Source of the DNA: Patellaria atrata CBS 101060
Lineage: Eukaryota; Ascomycota; Dothideomycetes; Patellariales; Patellariaceae
Length of the DNA stretch: 64,000 bases
Assembly (NCBI GenBank): GCA_010093705.1
Contig: MU006089.1
Location: 2,033,561-2,097,560, forward strand
Direction of reading: 5' to 3'
Shown piece after piece: positions 9,900-20,963 of this stretch. Made by a program: the position numbers and the translations under genes. The notes under the pieces were generated by a model, which saw nothing but the letters and a program-made list of their open reading frames with translations, searched no databases and was not told where the DNA came from. The stretch's first letter is position 1; every line of letters begins with the position of its first letter.

Positions 9900-11559
9900 T
9901 TATTCCACGGCAAGGTATTGTAATGTCTTCTCAGGGCCCCAGTTAAGCATCTTATAACGGGATATAAAATCATCACGGTTGACTAGATAGATGATGAACA
10001 TTCATTACAGTTACGTAGATCGAGGACTTACTGTATCCGCCGCATAACCTACGCTTTCCGGAAAACGCTGCTCGCCCATGCAGGACTCTCCAGTTGTCAA
10101 AAACTAAGCATCGTTAGTTGACAGACAGAGTCTATCGAATTAGGGCATTCTTACTTAAGGGTCTCCCTGGTCGTAACTGCTCCCAATATTGGTTCTTAGG
10201 AGAATTGATAATACGCACCCATTTCCTAACAGGATAATAGCATTTCTACCACGACTAATTAAGGAATTATACATACCTTGCAGCTGCATACCAATCTTCA
10301 ACATCACCTAGAGGTAAATCAATAGCCGCTCTGTCTGAATTATTCCACCTAACTTGCAAAAGGTTTTCAAATTCCGGGTCATGATTCAGTACAGGGAATG
10401 ATCGATAAGGCTGAATACTGATACCATCGTTTCCACTAGCGTGTGAGTATACATTCACTTCGCTCAAGGTATCATATGCATATCCGTCTTCCTTTTTCAA
10501 GGTATCGGCTGCGGCGAACCCGTCGACTAATAATGATTCACCGCCCGAACCGTCAGTATGCGACAGCAAATGGAAAAGCTGGAGACCTGCTGGATCCGAA
10601 AAATATGTTGTGTCCGTATGTGCACCTAAAGCTATGTCTGTGTATGCCGTATCTTTAGAAGACAGATCGGATGTGAAGTCCCAGAATCCCCCGTAGTGAG
10701 TGTTTCTTATAAAAGCTATTCGTTCCAAGAGCTTCTCAGTGGCTTCTGGAGTAGGTGGACAACCATCAACGTAACAGAATCCGTATTGACGCTGTCAGTT
10801 ATTAGCGTGGACCGAGCCATAGCTACGGATTGCAACTCACGATTCGGTCTAACCATTGAGCAACCCCTTTTTCTGAATTCATGACTTCCTCATAAGGAAC
10901 CTCTGGTGGATTTTGTCCCACCGACGAGGTCCAGAAAGTTAGCCTAGTTAGGTCAATACTGCTTACACTATTATAGTGTTGAAGTTGTATACTCTCTCAG
11001 TCCCTGTCGAGAAACTGCGCTCTTCGAATGGGCACTTGCTGCAAGCCAACCAAGGTCATATATGCTATCATGTCCATCACTCCCTATAATAATCAATGGG
11101 TCAATCTAGAATTGAGCTGTGTCCGAGGTCATACATTTTACTTTTACATTCCGACCTTCTCTCACGCAAGAGGTGATATGAATCTCTTCGGGAATCTTGT
11201 TCACGGTCATGAATAGTACTCAAAAACGAGGACCTTGTCTTACATCAAATGTCTCTACTAGCCGCTGCTTTGTAGCTGTATGGACACATTTATTACATTG
11301 GCAGTTGTCCCTAATTTAGTGAATACAAAGGAATTGCCCTCGGTCAACGACGGTACTAACCTCAGCCACATGTCAGGCCTATAGGTGGGTAAGCGGTGAG
11401 TATTCAGATCAGGATTTCGTTAACGTACACTTCATCATACCACTTCCGACTATCATCACGTACTTTGATTGATCGGTCATTGATTCGAACCAACTCGATT
11501 TGGGGATTGGTGTTGTATTGCTCTTGACGAATGTTTGCTGTTGCGAAGCATCTCCGCAT
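9900..11559 (-). CDS. Trimethyllysine dioxygenase, carnitine biosynthesis
   Basis: Ten exons: 11559-11429, 11378-11361, 11310-11244, 11195-11135, 11083-10993, 10943-10841, 10791-10277, 10225-10155, 10103-10032 and 9982-9900; 403 residues. The Fe(II)/2-oxoglutarate enzyme hydroxylates N6-trimethyllysine, the first step to carnitine, usually in mitochondria; the MRRCFATANIRQ start fits a presequence. Exons 2-3 join to WLRDNCQCNKCVH, the N-terminal Cys-rich zinc-type region, and exons 4-5 to VKWSDGHDSIYDLGWL. The iron ligands are H215-T-D217 (GAHTDTTYF) and H361 in FDNWRVLHGR, and the end reads YINRDDFISRYKM. Exon 2 is only 18 bases. The next in-frame ATG upstream is blocked by a stop, which fixes the start unless another 5' exon exists. 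All ten phases agree, so this is an intact gene. Confidence 0.93.
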
Positions 11560-12147
11560 GGTACTCTGGTGGAGGATATGTCTAAATCCGTGTCTGGGAT
11601 ACAAAGCGCTTAAGGGGGTGGATTAGCTTATACGGAGGATAATGTTCATTTGCTCTGGTTTTTAAGCGTACCCCCATTGTCGCAGAGTATATTGTCCAGT
11701 TCTTAGAAGTAACATCTGTACCTGAGATTAACTGTTATAGTTTTTCCTAATCCGGTGCACTTTTCTCTCACTTTAGCTCACTTCAACTCATTCAATTTCT
11801 TGACTTCAAGGCGGAGTAATCATATGGTGTGGAATAACTAGTGGTAACTTTGATTGCAGGATAAAGTACAGAAATAGCTAATGAATCTCAATGTCGAATA
11901 TAAACTGATAAGCACCGCCTCCGAAAATAAAATACTCGTACAAGAGAGTGTAGGGCCTTTATCATATCAAAAGCTGTCCAACAAGTGGAGAAAGGATATA
12001 GTGGGGATAAGTAGGCCAAATCGGAATCTGGAACCGAAATACTCGGCTGTACTGTCCAATGTTTTTTTCCTAATCGGGATAGAAGTATTTTGTTTTATAA
12101 GAGATGAGCCGGAAATTGCCGCATGACAGTTTGTCAATTCCTCCTGA
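11560..12147. other. Intergenic before the tRNA
   Basis: About 590 bases with the presumed promoter of the trimethyllysine dioxygenase gene. No further gene or repeat recognised. Confidence 0.35.
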
Positions 12148-12230
12148 GGTGCCGTAGCGTAATGGCAACGCGTTGCTTTCCGGTTATAGCTGTCTGGCAA
12201 AGATTGTGGGTTCGAGTCCCATCGGCATCG
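12148..12230 (+). tRNA. tRNA-Arg (anticodon CCG) with a short intron
   Basis: The acceptor arm GGTGCCG pairs with CGGCATC (one G-T), followed by discriminator G at 12230. The D stem is GCGT/ACGC, the anticodon stem TTGCT/GGCAA (last pair T-G), and the T arm GTGGG-TTCGAGT-CCCAT with the normal B box GGTTCGAGTCC. The anticodon loop reads TTCCGG followed by about 11 extra bases (TTATAGCTGTC) before T, the canonical intron place after position 37, which gives anticodon CCG (arginine). The exact intron ends are uncertain by a base or two. Confidence 0.85.
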
Positions 12231-12234
12231 ATTA

Positions 12235-12246
12235 TTTTGCATTTTT
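12235..12246 (+). terminator. RNA polymerase III terminator of the tRNA
   Basis: T4 (12235-12238) and T5 (12242-12246) runs begin four bases after the tRNA 3' end, the usual Pol III stop signal. Confidence 0.6.
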
Positions 12247-12817
12247 GGATTCCTGATGTCTTTCTTACTATTCTTTTGCGGGTTGTGATGGTATGTATGT
12301 ATTGAAGCATTGGGAAGATTGCGAAGGACGGAGCGGGAATTTCGCACTTAAATAGGGGAATTGATTTGAAACATCAATCTTTACCCCAAGAAATTGATAT
12401 TACTACTCAGAATATTCATTGCAACAACTATTTATCTTTATAAATTATCATGTCTCACAATTCTATCTTTGAGACCTTGCTGTGGCGTAGGGCGGAATAT
12501 CAGATCTTGGTACCGGGAGATCCGCACTTGACCTAATCGGGTTGTAAGAAAGTCTGGAAAGTGAGACGGGATGATGCCGCCAACTTATCATGACCTCTGA
12601 AATTCGATCATCTTCGATTGAGTTTCATCAAGTTATGAGTTCCTAAGACGTGACCGCTGCACTCTTATCAACTACAGCAACCCTTCGCGTGTGGTGGACT
12701 TCAATACCAGAAATTTTCTCCTATATATTCTTGAAATATGTCATGAAATCGTTACAGACATCATCAACATTATTCCTCAACATCTAACTAGTGTCAACGA
12801 AATATCCACCTCTTTCA
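12247..12817. other. Intergenic, nothing recognised
   Basis: Between the tRNA terminator and the 3' end of the acid trehalase gene. No ORF or repeat of note. Confidence 0.35.
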
Positions 12818-15800
12818 TCAAGTCATAAACCACCTACCTAATAAGGACCGGTAAATACTTTGTGCACTACTTTCAAGTACACTTTGTCCACTCTTTCCGA
12901 TGATCGCCCACTCAGCAACAGTAGCACCCACTCCGTTCGTATCAGTATGTGCCTGGTTCCCTCTGATATGTAATGTTGCGTATTTCCCAGTCCAAACCGG
13001 AGTCTCGAGAGTAATATTTGTGCCGTTACTCTGATACGCAACGATCAGATCTGCCTCAGCAGCGACATAGGGTTTAGAAATCTCAACATCATTGAGGGAG
13101 AACACCTCCAAAGCATCAAATGCCGTACTTTCATTCGAAAAAGTTATGAAAAAAGATTCCGGTGGACTCTCCGCCCAGTCGAAAGAGAACCCAATGACAG
13201 GTTGGAAAGGCACGGAGCTCAGGTCCACAGTCATTGACGAGGTTATATTAGCCGATACCGGTTGCCACTTTGTGCTGATAGCACCATCTATTGCGGCAAG
13301 CGGGAATTGGCCTGGTAAAGTGTCCTGTCGAGAGCTTGCAGGAAGACACTGAGCGATATTCCCTGAGACACTAGTCTTGCTGCCAACCTGACGATTCGGA
13401 ATTGTCAACGTCTCACCCGCTCGTAGCTGATACCGTGTATTTTCGCGTCCAACTGTCACAGGAATCGGAAAATTGGCGTACTCTGAATTGGCGGTTTCGA
13501 GAGACATGTCTAGGCGAACCAAAGTGGTGTGCGTATAATTGGAAACTGCATCGATGGCATGGCCCTGCCAATAAATTGTCCTATAATTGATGCGGGGAAT
13601 CTGTGGCGGTAATGATGGATTGATATGGAAGCTATCAATCATTAACTTGAGGCCGAGATATCCAAAGACAGCAACCCGATTAGCCCCTCCCATTCCAGTT
13701 AAGAAAGGGAAAGCAGTGAGTGTACCACCATTGGTTTCAAAGTCGTCAAGAAGCTGCTCAGAGTACTGAAACCAAGGAGCACGAATATATGGCTTCGATG
13801 CATATAGATCGTATGTATAAGAGGCGCATCCAGCTGGTGCAATAGCATTCTCGACAACACTGAAAACTCCGAAAGTCATACCCGGTCCATACTCTGATTG
13901 CTTGCCAGCATAATATTTCAAGTTTGACAATGTGTAAGAATTAGGCCAGTCCAAAAAGTCATCGATAAGCACAACATCTGCTTGTTTTACGGAAATCGAG
14001 CCATCCATGGTAGCATATTCCAGGATGATATCAGCAGGTTCATGTACTGGAATGTTGATTTTTTCGCTGATTTCAAGCCATTCAGTAACGCGAGGTTTAC
14101 CAAACTTGGCTCGTAGGTCGTTAGCTGTCGTTAGATGGGATTGTATCAAGGGCATGGTAAAGCCCGGATTGTCTATGTGATTTGCGTATTCGTCCTATCG
14201 AAATAAGCAGGACTATCTTGTGAATTAGAGTCACATACTAACAGGATCAGTAGCATTTGCGAGGTCATATTTCCCGCTTGTCTCGTTGTAATCGAGAGTC
14301 TCTACGAAGAAGGAAGCAATTGAGTCAAAGATAGGGAATAGTTCATCCCTGAAAAAGTCAACATCTCCAGTCACGTAATAATAGTTGAGGAATTCAAGGC
14401 CAATATCGCCATTCAGATGATATTCATAATCGAAGCATGGCCCAGTACCGGTACAGTTACCGAATCGTCCGCTAGTCCATGGAAACGCCGCACTGTTTTC
14501 GCTGTACCGCCCAGTATTATTCTTAGATGATTGGTAGGCGGTTTTGATGTTCTCTTTTGCCTGTGGATACCTCTGTACTCGATAGTTCGCAATTTGTTTT
14601 CCGGCCTGCGGATACGCTACTACTAATCCAGGAGCCATCCATACTTCGGTATCCCAGAAGATGTACCCAGCGTAGCAGTCGGAGCCAAGGCCACAAACGG
14701 TAATGCTATTGGTGTCCAGTAATGTATTCCCATTAGCCTTCTCAATCGCATTGACTCCGATGATTTGCTGGAGAAGACTGAAGGGGTTTGTCACAGCTGT
14801 GATCTGGAGTTCCACGATATTTTCATCCTCTGGCAGAAGTCCAGTCTCCGAAATAGAGTAGTCGTCAACTGTATTTCCTGTCATGATACTCGCCCACTCC
14901 TGACTATGTTCACGCAGTTCTGCATCAAAACCAGCACTAGCGCCTTCCGCTGCAGCTTTGGAGGCAACGTTTTGAGGATCTTGGAATGCATCTGTCGAAG
15001 CTCCTCCAATGAACTTTTCGATAACGGAACTTCGACCTTCCTTTAGCCCCACTACGATCGACTGAGCGACGGTTGACGGATCTCTGCTGAGATATGGAGC
15101 ATCGATGAGCTCGGATCTTGTCGAGATATTCACGTCTGGACCTAGAACAAGAGTTGAATAGATGTATGCTTTCACGTCGCTCAATCCATTTGGAGATACC
15201 GCTGACCATATTGTCGGCGTCTCGGATTCATATCCTGTGCCAACCGGATCGCTGCGAACCGCGCAGTTGCCGTCGAGAACATCAATAACCGTAACATCTA
15301 CATCCCGAGACGCTCTCAATTTAAGTTGCAGGGCCGCTCGATTGATGTAAAGTTTGTTGACGAACATTGAGTATTCAATCTCTATTGCAGTTTGATCTTC
15401 AGGAATCCATATATAGCTCCAGCTCAGCAGACCGGCTGCTATATCCAAAGTTGAGGAGAAGTCTGTGATTTGCGAAGCATGGACGTTGGCGTCTAGTATC
15501 TTATTACCAACTTTAACAACTAGACCAGCCCAATGAGGAACTCCGCTAATAACGCTCTCACCACCATACTGGTCAAGCCATTCAAAATTAGTCATTTTTA
15601 CTTTAGGTTGAAGATTCCAAAATCCACTGATCGTTGCGAAGCTCTGTCTCTGGTTGAACAGTGGCCAACCAGCTGTGCCATCGAAAGTGCCGATTTCGTC
15701 GACGTCGAAAAAGGGTCCTACCGCAGCAACATTGATACCTAGATATCCATTGGCTAAAGACATCCGCGATTGGAAACGTCCTTGGTCAAACTTTGTGGTT

Positions 15801-15922
15801 TTGATACGCCACTTATCATCATCCCAGGTCACCCCCTCAAATCTCGTCTCATATGTTTTTCCATCGGCAAAGCAAGCATTGAAAAGTAAGGTAGCAAATG
15901 ACAAGGCTAACGATGTACGCAT
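12818..15922 (-). CDS. Secreted acid trehalase, GH65 (frame conflict at catalytic motif)
   Basis: Exon 1 is 15922-14243, starting with the signal peptide MRTSLALSFATLLFNACFA. Exon 2 runs to 12818. The enzyme hydrolyses external or vacuolar trehalose. The GH65 N domain (RFQSRMSLANGYLGINV), catalytic barrel (IFWDTEVWMAPGL, FPWTSGRFGNCTG) and a C-terminal beta region are all present, with many N-glycosylation sites. With donor GTTAGT at 14242 and acceptor at 14196 the junction reads DP|DEYANHIDNPGF, the expected motif with the presumed acid residue Glu562. Thereafter the frame is off by one at the T4 run 14159-14162 relative to the downstream TMPLIQSHL frame. Using the next AG (exon 2 from 14173) keeps the frame (1011 residues) but deletes the DEY motif. 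So the locus has a one-base shift, an assembly error, or expresses a motif-less isoform. Confidence 0.85.
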
Positions 15923-17454
15923 TTTACGGGATAGTAGCACCGCAAGGCACTGGTATCAACCAATCTATCACATTTCATTAGACATACAATAACGAATACA
16001 ATAATGAAGTGACGCCAGACTTGCAATTCCATAGTGATGGACAATCATTGAAAAGAATTGTATTCGAACCAGAGGGATTCAAACTATTTGAATTGTTACG
16101 AGAAGAAAAAAGGATTTCGCTCACTTTGCGACTACTTTTGCAGAATAAAATATGCTCCACCTACCTTACTAGCCCCGCCTAACACCCACAGGTCTCCGCC
16201 GATATCCTCAGCAACGACGATAAGGGATGAAAAGATAACAAACGCTAAACGATACGACGGTTTAGGAATGATCCAGAACAAACTGAACTCTTAAAAGTAA
16301 AACTACAGAAGAACCTATCCAGAAAGCAGGAAGGGTGGACGTTTAAAAAGAGTTCAACTGTGCGAGAACCTGAGACAACCCCCTTGACTCGATTCATATC
16401 TCTTGACGAGTAAGAGGACTGTTCTGAGCCCTCTTACAGGGTGGCGTCATGTTGGGTACAGCCTAGTTTCTGATCGCTCTGTACTCGTACAGTACAAGCC
16501 CTAACTGGGAAGATGGCAAGTTCTCGAGGGGCGGTGCAGATGTGATGCCCATCTTGCCTTGTTGCTTTGTTGTCCGTAACCCGCACTGCAGCTTACAAGG
16601 GCACTAGAACTGGAGCTTTTTCTAGCTGAAAGATAGCCGCAGATCCCGAATATTAGCCTGTTGTTGCCTTTAGACTTAGAATTATTTCCTTCAATATCAA
16701 AAGTATCAGGTTACAGTCAATATAATTTACTGACTCCACTACGGTGGAAACAGTGAACAGTATTCAAACGAAGTCCAGTCATATATTGTATGAACTATGG
16801 TTTGTCATTCCGTAAAAATGACCCCTCTGGCACTCCAGTAACAGCTTTCCGGATCGAGTTCACGCAGAGAATTGACCATAGCCTCACCGGATACAGGGAT
16901 ACCATTCTTCTATTGCAGACCGTGATGGTCCAAACTCCAAATCGTATATACCCAGCAGGCAGCAACTTTTTACACCGTTATTACCGAGAAGAATTCTGAT
17001 AGGCGTTTTGTTGGGCGATTAGCGTACAGCCCAAATGACCTCTAAAAATCATATCAAGAATAATATGCGGTCTGCAAACTTGTTGTTAGTGATCTCTACG
17101 AGTCCACGGCGGCGGTAAGTCGAGTGTCGATCGAATGTACCATAACTACAACACAGAGAGTACAGAGTGGTACAATGGTTTGACTTGCGTTTCGACCTGT
17201 GAAGTGCAATGTACGACTGATAGCATTCAATATGTCATTGCTTCAATTGACCAACAACGGTCTGGACAACTTTTGGAAAGTTGGATTGATAAAAACTGAT
17301 GAGAGATTTGCGATTAATGGTATCTATAGAGGATTAGTCTTCGGAATGCATACGCTCGTACCTCTCTATGGCTTTCCAATGACTCCGTGCTTCGCCCTCA
17401 CGCTCAAATGATCTACCCTCCGTATACTCTTACACATCCACGAAGATCTCTACT
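15923..17454. other. Intergenic, 1.5 kb
   Basis: Lies upstream of the acid trehalase start and downstream of the Mcp1 stop. Short open frames only (16790-16999, 17199-17411), with no recognisable domain. The first several hundred bases should include the trehalase promoter. Confidence 0.4.
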
Positions 17455-18462
17455 CTAAGATAACCAGTGACCAACCACTGGTATCCGTCTATACATGGCA
17501 TCATATTCTCTACCCATCCATCCACCAACCTCACCTCCTCTCCCCACAACCCCCAAACCCCCAGCCATCCAAAGTACCGTAACCAAAGCACTAATCCCAT
17601 TGATTGTGTACCATCTCTGTTTCTTCCTCAACTGCCCCTGACCACCTCCCTCCGTAACCTGATCCGGATTCCACCTTAACCACTTCGCCCACCCCCACAC
17701 CGCATGCCACGCAGCGACCCCAACAAGCGTCGAGAACCCCAGTGTCGAAACAACGGGGTGTTTCGCAAACCCGTGACTCACATATTCGAGCCCGATGTTC
17801 GAACTACTGCCCTCCAACCACAACGGCAGCACCCGGTTTATGAACGCGTGTCCGCCGACCAGGAACGTCAGCGCAAATCCGAGCGCTGAGGTGCCGCTGA
17901 CTTTCGGCCACGCGACGAGTCGTCTGTCTGAGCGAGACTCTGCGCCATAGCGTTTTGCAGACTGGTTCCGGCGGTAGAGACGGAGGGCTAGGCCTGAGCC
18001 GACGTGTGCGACGAGAGGGAGGGCGACGATGAGGGGCTCGAGGGGGAAGGATTGGTAGTACGGTCGTGTGAGGAGGAGGTAGGAATCCGAGGCTTGGACG
18101 GACTGGGTGAGGAGTGGGATTAGGGAGGTATTGGTTATGTGGAAGGCGGCGAAGATCGTGAAGGCGTAGGAGGAGTATTTCTGTATGCGGAGGACTGGGG
18201 GTTTGGGTTAACTAGGGGGATCATGCTGGTTGGATTTGCGGTACTTACGATAGTATGCTGGGCCATGATCACCGAGGCCGAATGTTGTTGCGCGGGAGAG
18301 TAGAGTTGGTTGTTTCGGGGATGGAGATGGCGATGGTGGAGATGGAAAATAGCTGTCCTTCTCCGCTTCTAGAGGTGTATCTTCAACAGGCGAGGGCTCC
18401 AGCTCTTGGAGACCCATATAACGTCCTTCCGATTCGGGGGTGTCGGGAGTTTTTGTGTCCAT
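17455..18462 (-). CDS. MCP1: Mcp1-like mitochondrial outer membrane protein (DUF1691)
   Basis: Two exons, 18462-18249 and 18194-17455, joined in phase to 317 residues. The first 70 residues are polar and Pro/Ser-rich (PSPPSPSPSPKQP). The splice gives AYYLLRIQKYSSYAFTIF, the start of the first DUF1691 unit. At least four hydrophobic segments follow, with histidines in conserved-looking spots (FAAFHITNTSLIPL, VAHVGSGLALRLYR, WHAVWGWAKWLRW). Mcp1 is a multispanning mitochondrial outer membrane protein that suppresses loss of the ER-mitochondria tether in yeast and works with Vps13 in lipid supply. Identification rests on this overall pattern and size. The C-terminal half is GC-rich compared with its surroundings. 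Confidence 0.75.
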
Positions 18463-18651
18463 GACTGTGGTTGTCGCATAGAATCAGAGCCTTGAAGATG
18501 ACGATATGGCTATAAGTGCCAATATCTGAGCTATCATTGGCTTATGAAGCTAGAGCACGGGCCACTGAAATAGATATTAATATATCCATCCATCTACAAA
18601 AGTATATCTACAATTGTACTTTAATAAAAGAATCTGGTCAAAAATCTTACG

Positions 18652-19375
18652 ATGCCTCCAGTAAGTAATTTGAGGCCAAACTATAAACTTTAAACTAACT
18701 CTTCTCAGCGTTCATTTACCAATCCAGCTCCGAAGGTTTGCGAAACTATACGCCACATCTTATGAGGAACGAGAAAAGAGTACTAATATTGGAATAATGT
18801 AGACGGAAAGCGCAAGAGAGGCGCGTAAGACGTTCTTCTGTATGTGCTAATAGCTCGTCAGGCGAGGGTACTGGTTCTAATATGGGAATCCAGGTGACCT
18901 ATGCAACAAAGGCTATAGTCGGATGAACGAGTTCGAATCTCATGAACAATCGTACGATCACCAACATAGGAAGGTTAGAAAAGTTATGATAACGATGCGG
19001 TAAAACCCATACGCTGAACCTATGAAGCGCTTGAAAGACATGAAGCAGATGCAGCGTGATCCCAATGCGGCAGACAAAGCTCGAAGAGCAGAGCGCAGAG
19101 CAGATGAAGCATCAGGACTTATCGCAATGAAGATTGAAGACGATAAACCTATCACGACGGGAAAGTTTAAAAAAGCTGGATTCGTTAGTGCTTTCAGAGA
19201 TGAGGAAGTCAAACCCGGATTCAAAAAGGCATTTGCAGAAGACGAGATAAAGCCTACACCACAACCTAAGGAAGACGAAGAGGATGAGAGTGATTTTGAG
19301 ACCTCGGATCCAAATTACTACAATCCGACGAAACCTACAGGCTGCGCCACGCACAGTTGCACTGCTGTCTATTGA
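18652..19375 (+). CDS. Small C2H2 zinc-finger protein with tiny 5' exons
   Basis: Five exons: 18652-18660 (9 bases, MPP), 18709-18735 (27 bases, RSFTNPAPK), 18803-18839, 18894-18973 and 19028-19375, giving 166 residues. Splicing yields a single U1/matrin-like C2H2 finger: CDLCNKGYSRMNEFESHEQS followed by YDHQH. A basic helix comes next (KRLKDMKQMQRDPNAADKARR), then a Lys/Phe-rich segment, an acidic stretch (KEDEEDESDFE) and a terminal NYYNPTKPTGCATHSC tail. Proteins of this build are conserved in Pezizomycotina; their role is not known to me, though jaz/matrin-type fingers often bind RNA. All phases agree and every intron has GT-AG ends. Confidence 0.75.
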
Positions 19376-19880
19376 CATGGCAGTGCTTTGCGGCGTCATA
19401 TGAAACAAGAGAGAGTGGACAACAAAAATGGTGAGGTCCATTTTGTAACTAGAATATCATAGACTGCATTATTTCTGTGAAGCGCTACTCAGATAATGTA
19501 AACCGTTGGCTAATTTGAGGCTACGTATGGTCATGTCTTCTGAACAACTTTAGGATAATATATAAGAAGGCCTTATTGTAACAAACAGTACCACTTGAGA
19601 TTCTTTTCTTTGACGGACGTTCAGCTCCTCATTTATTCTTATTGACAACGCTACATGCTATGTGCTTTTAGAGCACGCCTGGCATGTGCACCCAATTAGA
19701 ACATTGAACTTCCTGCGTGAGTACTTATCATATACGGTCAACATGACCGTACTAAAATCTCAAGAAACGCCTTACAACTGAATCAATCTCCATTGTACAA
19801 ACTTTGAATTGAACCCCGAACCAACTAGAGCATCCAAAAACCGTTAATAGTTCGTTAGTCCGGGAGCTAGCTACTATCAT
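19376..19880. other. Convergent intergenic region
   Basis: Between the stops of the zinc-finger gene (plus) and the following unknown gene (minus). Nothing recognised. Confidence 0.35.
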
Positions 19881-20963
19881 TTAGTATTCATGATAGTAGT
19901 ACCAAAAACATTCTTCACCACAAAATTCGCAATTGCACCCATCCTGAGCCAACTCTACGGGAGTGAATAACTCCGAGATAATGCTACTTGGTACCAGACT
20001 CATCTCGTACGGCCTGGGGAGTGGACAGTTCTCGCGTGGTGTCCAGAAAGGAAATGCCTGTCTCGAACGTGCATGGACGTCTTTCTGTTCGGGTGGGGTC
20101 TTGGGATCGTCCCCGGGGCGTAGGTGTACTGGGGTTGAATCTTTACCCCCAGATTTCAGATCAGCGGAGACTAATGGGTTAGATATTGATGGCTGTTGTG
20201 GCGAATGATACGGAAGATGGGGTAACTCACCCTCAGTAGCTGTTTTTAGCGGTTCCTTGAATCCACTCTTTGGTGGAATTAGTAACGTCAGACCCATATT
20301 CCTTGCTTTTACTGCCACAGGATTACAGCGTCGAGCGACGCGCTGTAATTTCGCCATCAACGCGTTACCCTTTTTTGATAGATGGATCGCCTTTGCAATG
20401 TCCTGACTGATCCAACATAGTGGAAGGCCGATGGTGAAGTTCGGGTTGTGGATATTTGCTTCGTATAGTCGTAGGGCGACGATAATACGTCCATGTGTTG
20501 TCATGAATGAGTTGCGCGTGGAAAACCATTTTAGTTCGATCGTATATGCTGTTTGTTCGATTGTATATTTGGTACGGTAAGGAGTTGACGCTGATTCAAT
20601 CGACCTATTGGGGGGTTGGAAGCTACACGAGGTATTAATATACCGCATAGCTTGATCTATTTGATCCATCTGCCGGGATAATCTAGTCACCAGCGTGTTG
20701 GAGATTATTCTCAGGACATCAACCGTGTAATTAGGGATAGTAGATCCTACGGCGCAGAGCTTGCAGATGTCACCGTTTAGCTGGTAAAAGATGATTGATG
20801 GCTGGTTAACAATCTCCTCGGGATATGTCAGTGGAACACATTGCGATGGAATGATGCGTCTTAAGCCTCGTGCAGTGGCTTTTTCACAAGGACGTGATCT
20901 GATATGCGTGGAATTGGGGGTGTGGTGACCACACGCGTAGATATCGAGTGCAAACTGACACAT
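19881..20963 (-). CDS. Hypothetical fungal protein, cysteine-containing
   Basis: An intronless frame of 360 residues if it starts at the ATG at 20963 (MCQFALDIYACGHHTPN). Upstream in-frame codons extend to 21188, but MCxxxLxxYxCGH is the usual opening of a loose group of fungal proteins with an N-terminal Cys/His cluster, so I chose the shorter start. Further CxxC-type pairs occur (GDICKLCAVG near 85 and CNCEFCGEEC near the end), hinting at metal binding. The C-terminal third is Pro/Ser-rich and of low complexity. No named domain recognised. Confidence 0.55.
   Translation of the reverse strand: MCQFALDIYACGHHTPNSTHIRSRPCEKATARGLRRIIPSQCVPLTYPEEIVNQPSIIFYQLNGDICKLCAVGSTIPNYTVDVLRIISNTLVTRLSRQMDQIDQAMRYINTSCSFQPPNRSIESASTPYRTKYTIEQTAYTIELKWFSTRNSFMTTHGRIIVALRLYEANIHNPNFTIGLPLCWISQDIAKAIHLSKKGNALMAKLQRVARRCNPVAVKARNMGLTLLIPPKSGFKEPLKTATEGELPHLPYHSPQQPSISNPLVSADLKSGGKDSTPVHLRPGDDPKTPPEQKDVHARSRQAFPFWTPRENCPLPRPYEMSLVPSSIISELFTPVELAQDGCNCEFCGEECFWYYYHEY

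Noticed and set aside
12123-12347. Open frames over the tRNA gene
   Set aside because: They run straight through a well-formed tRNA and its terminator.
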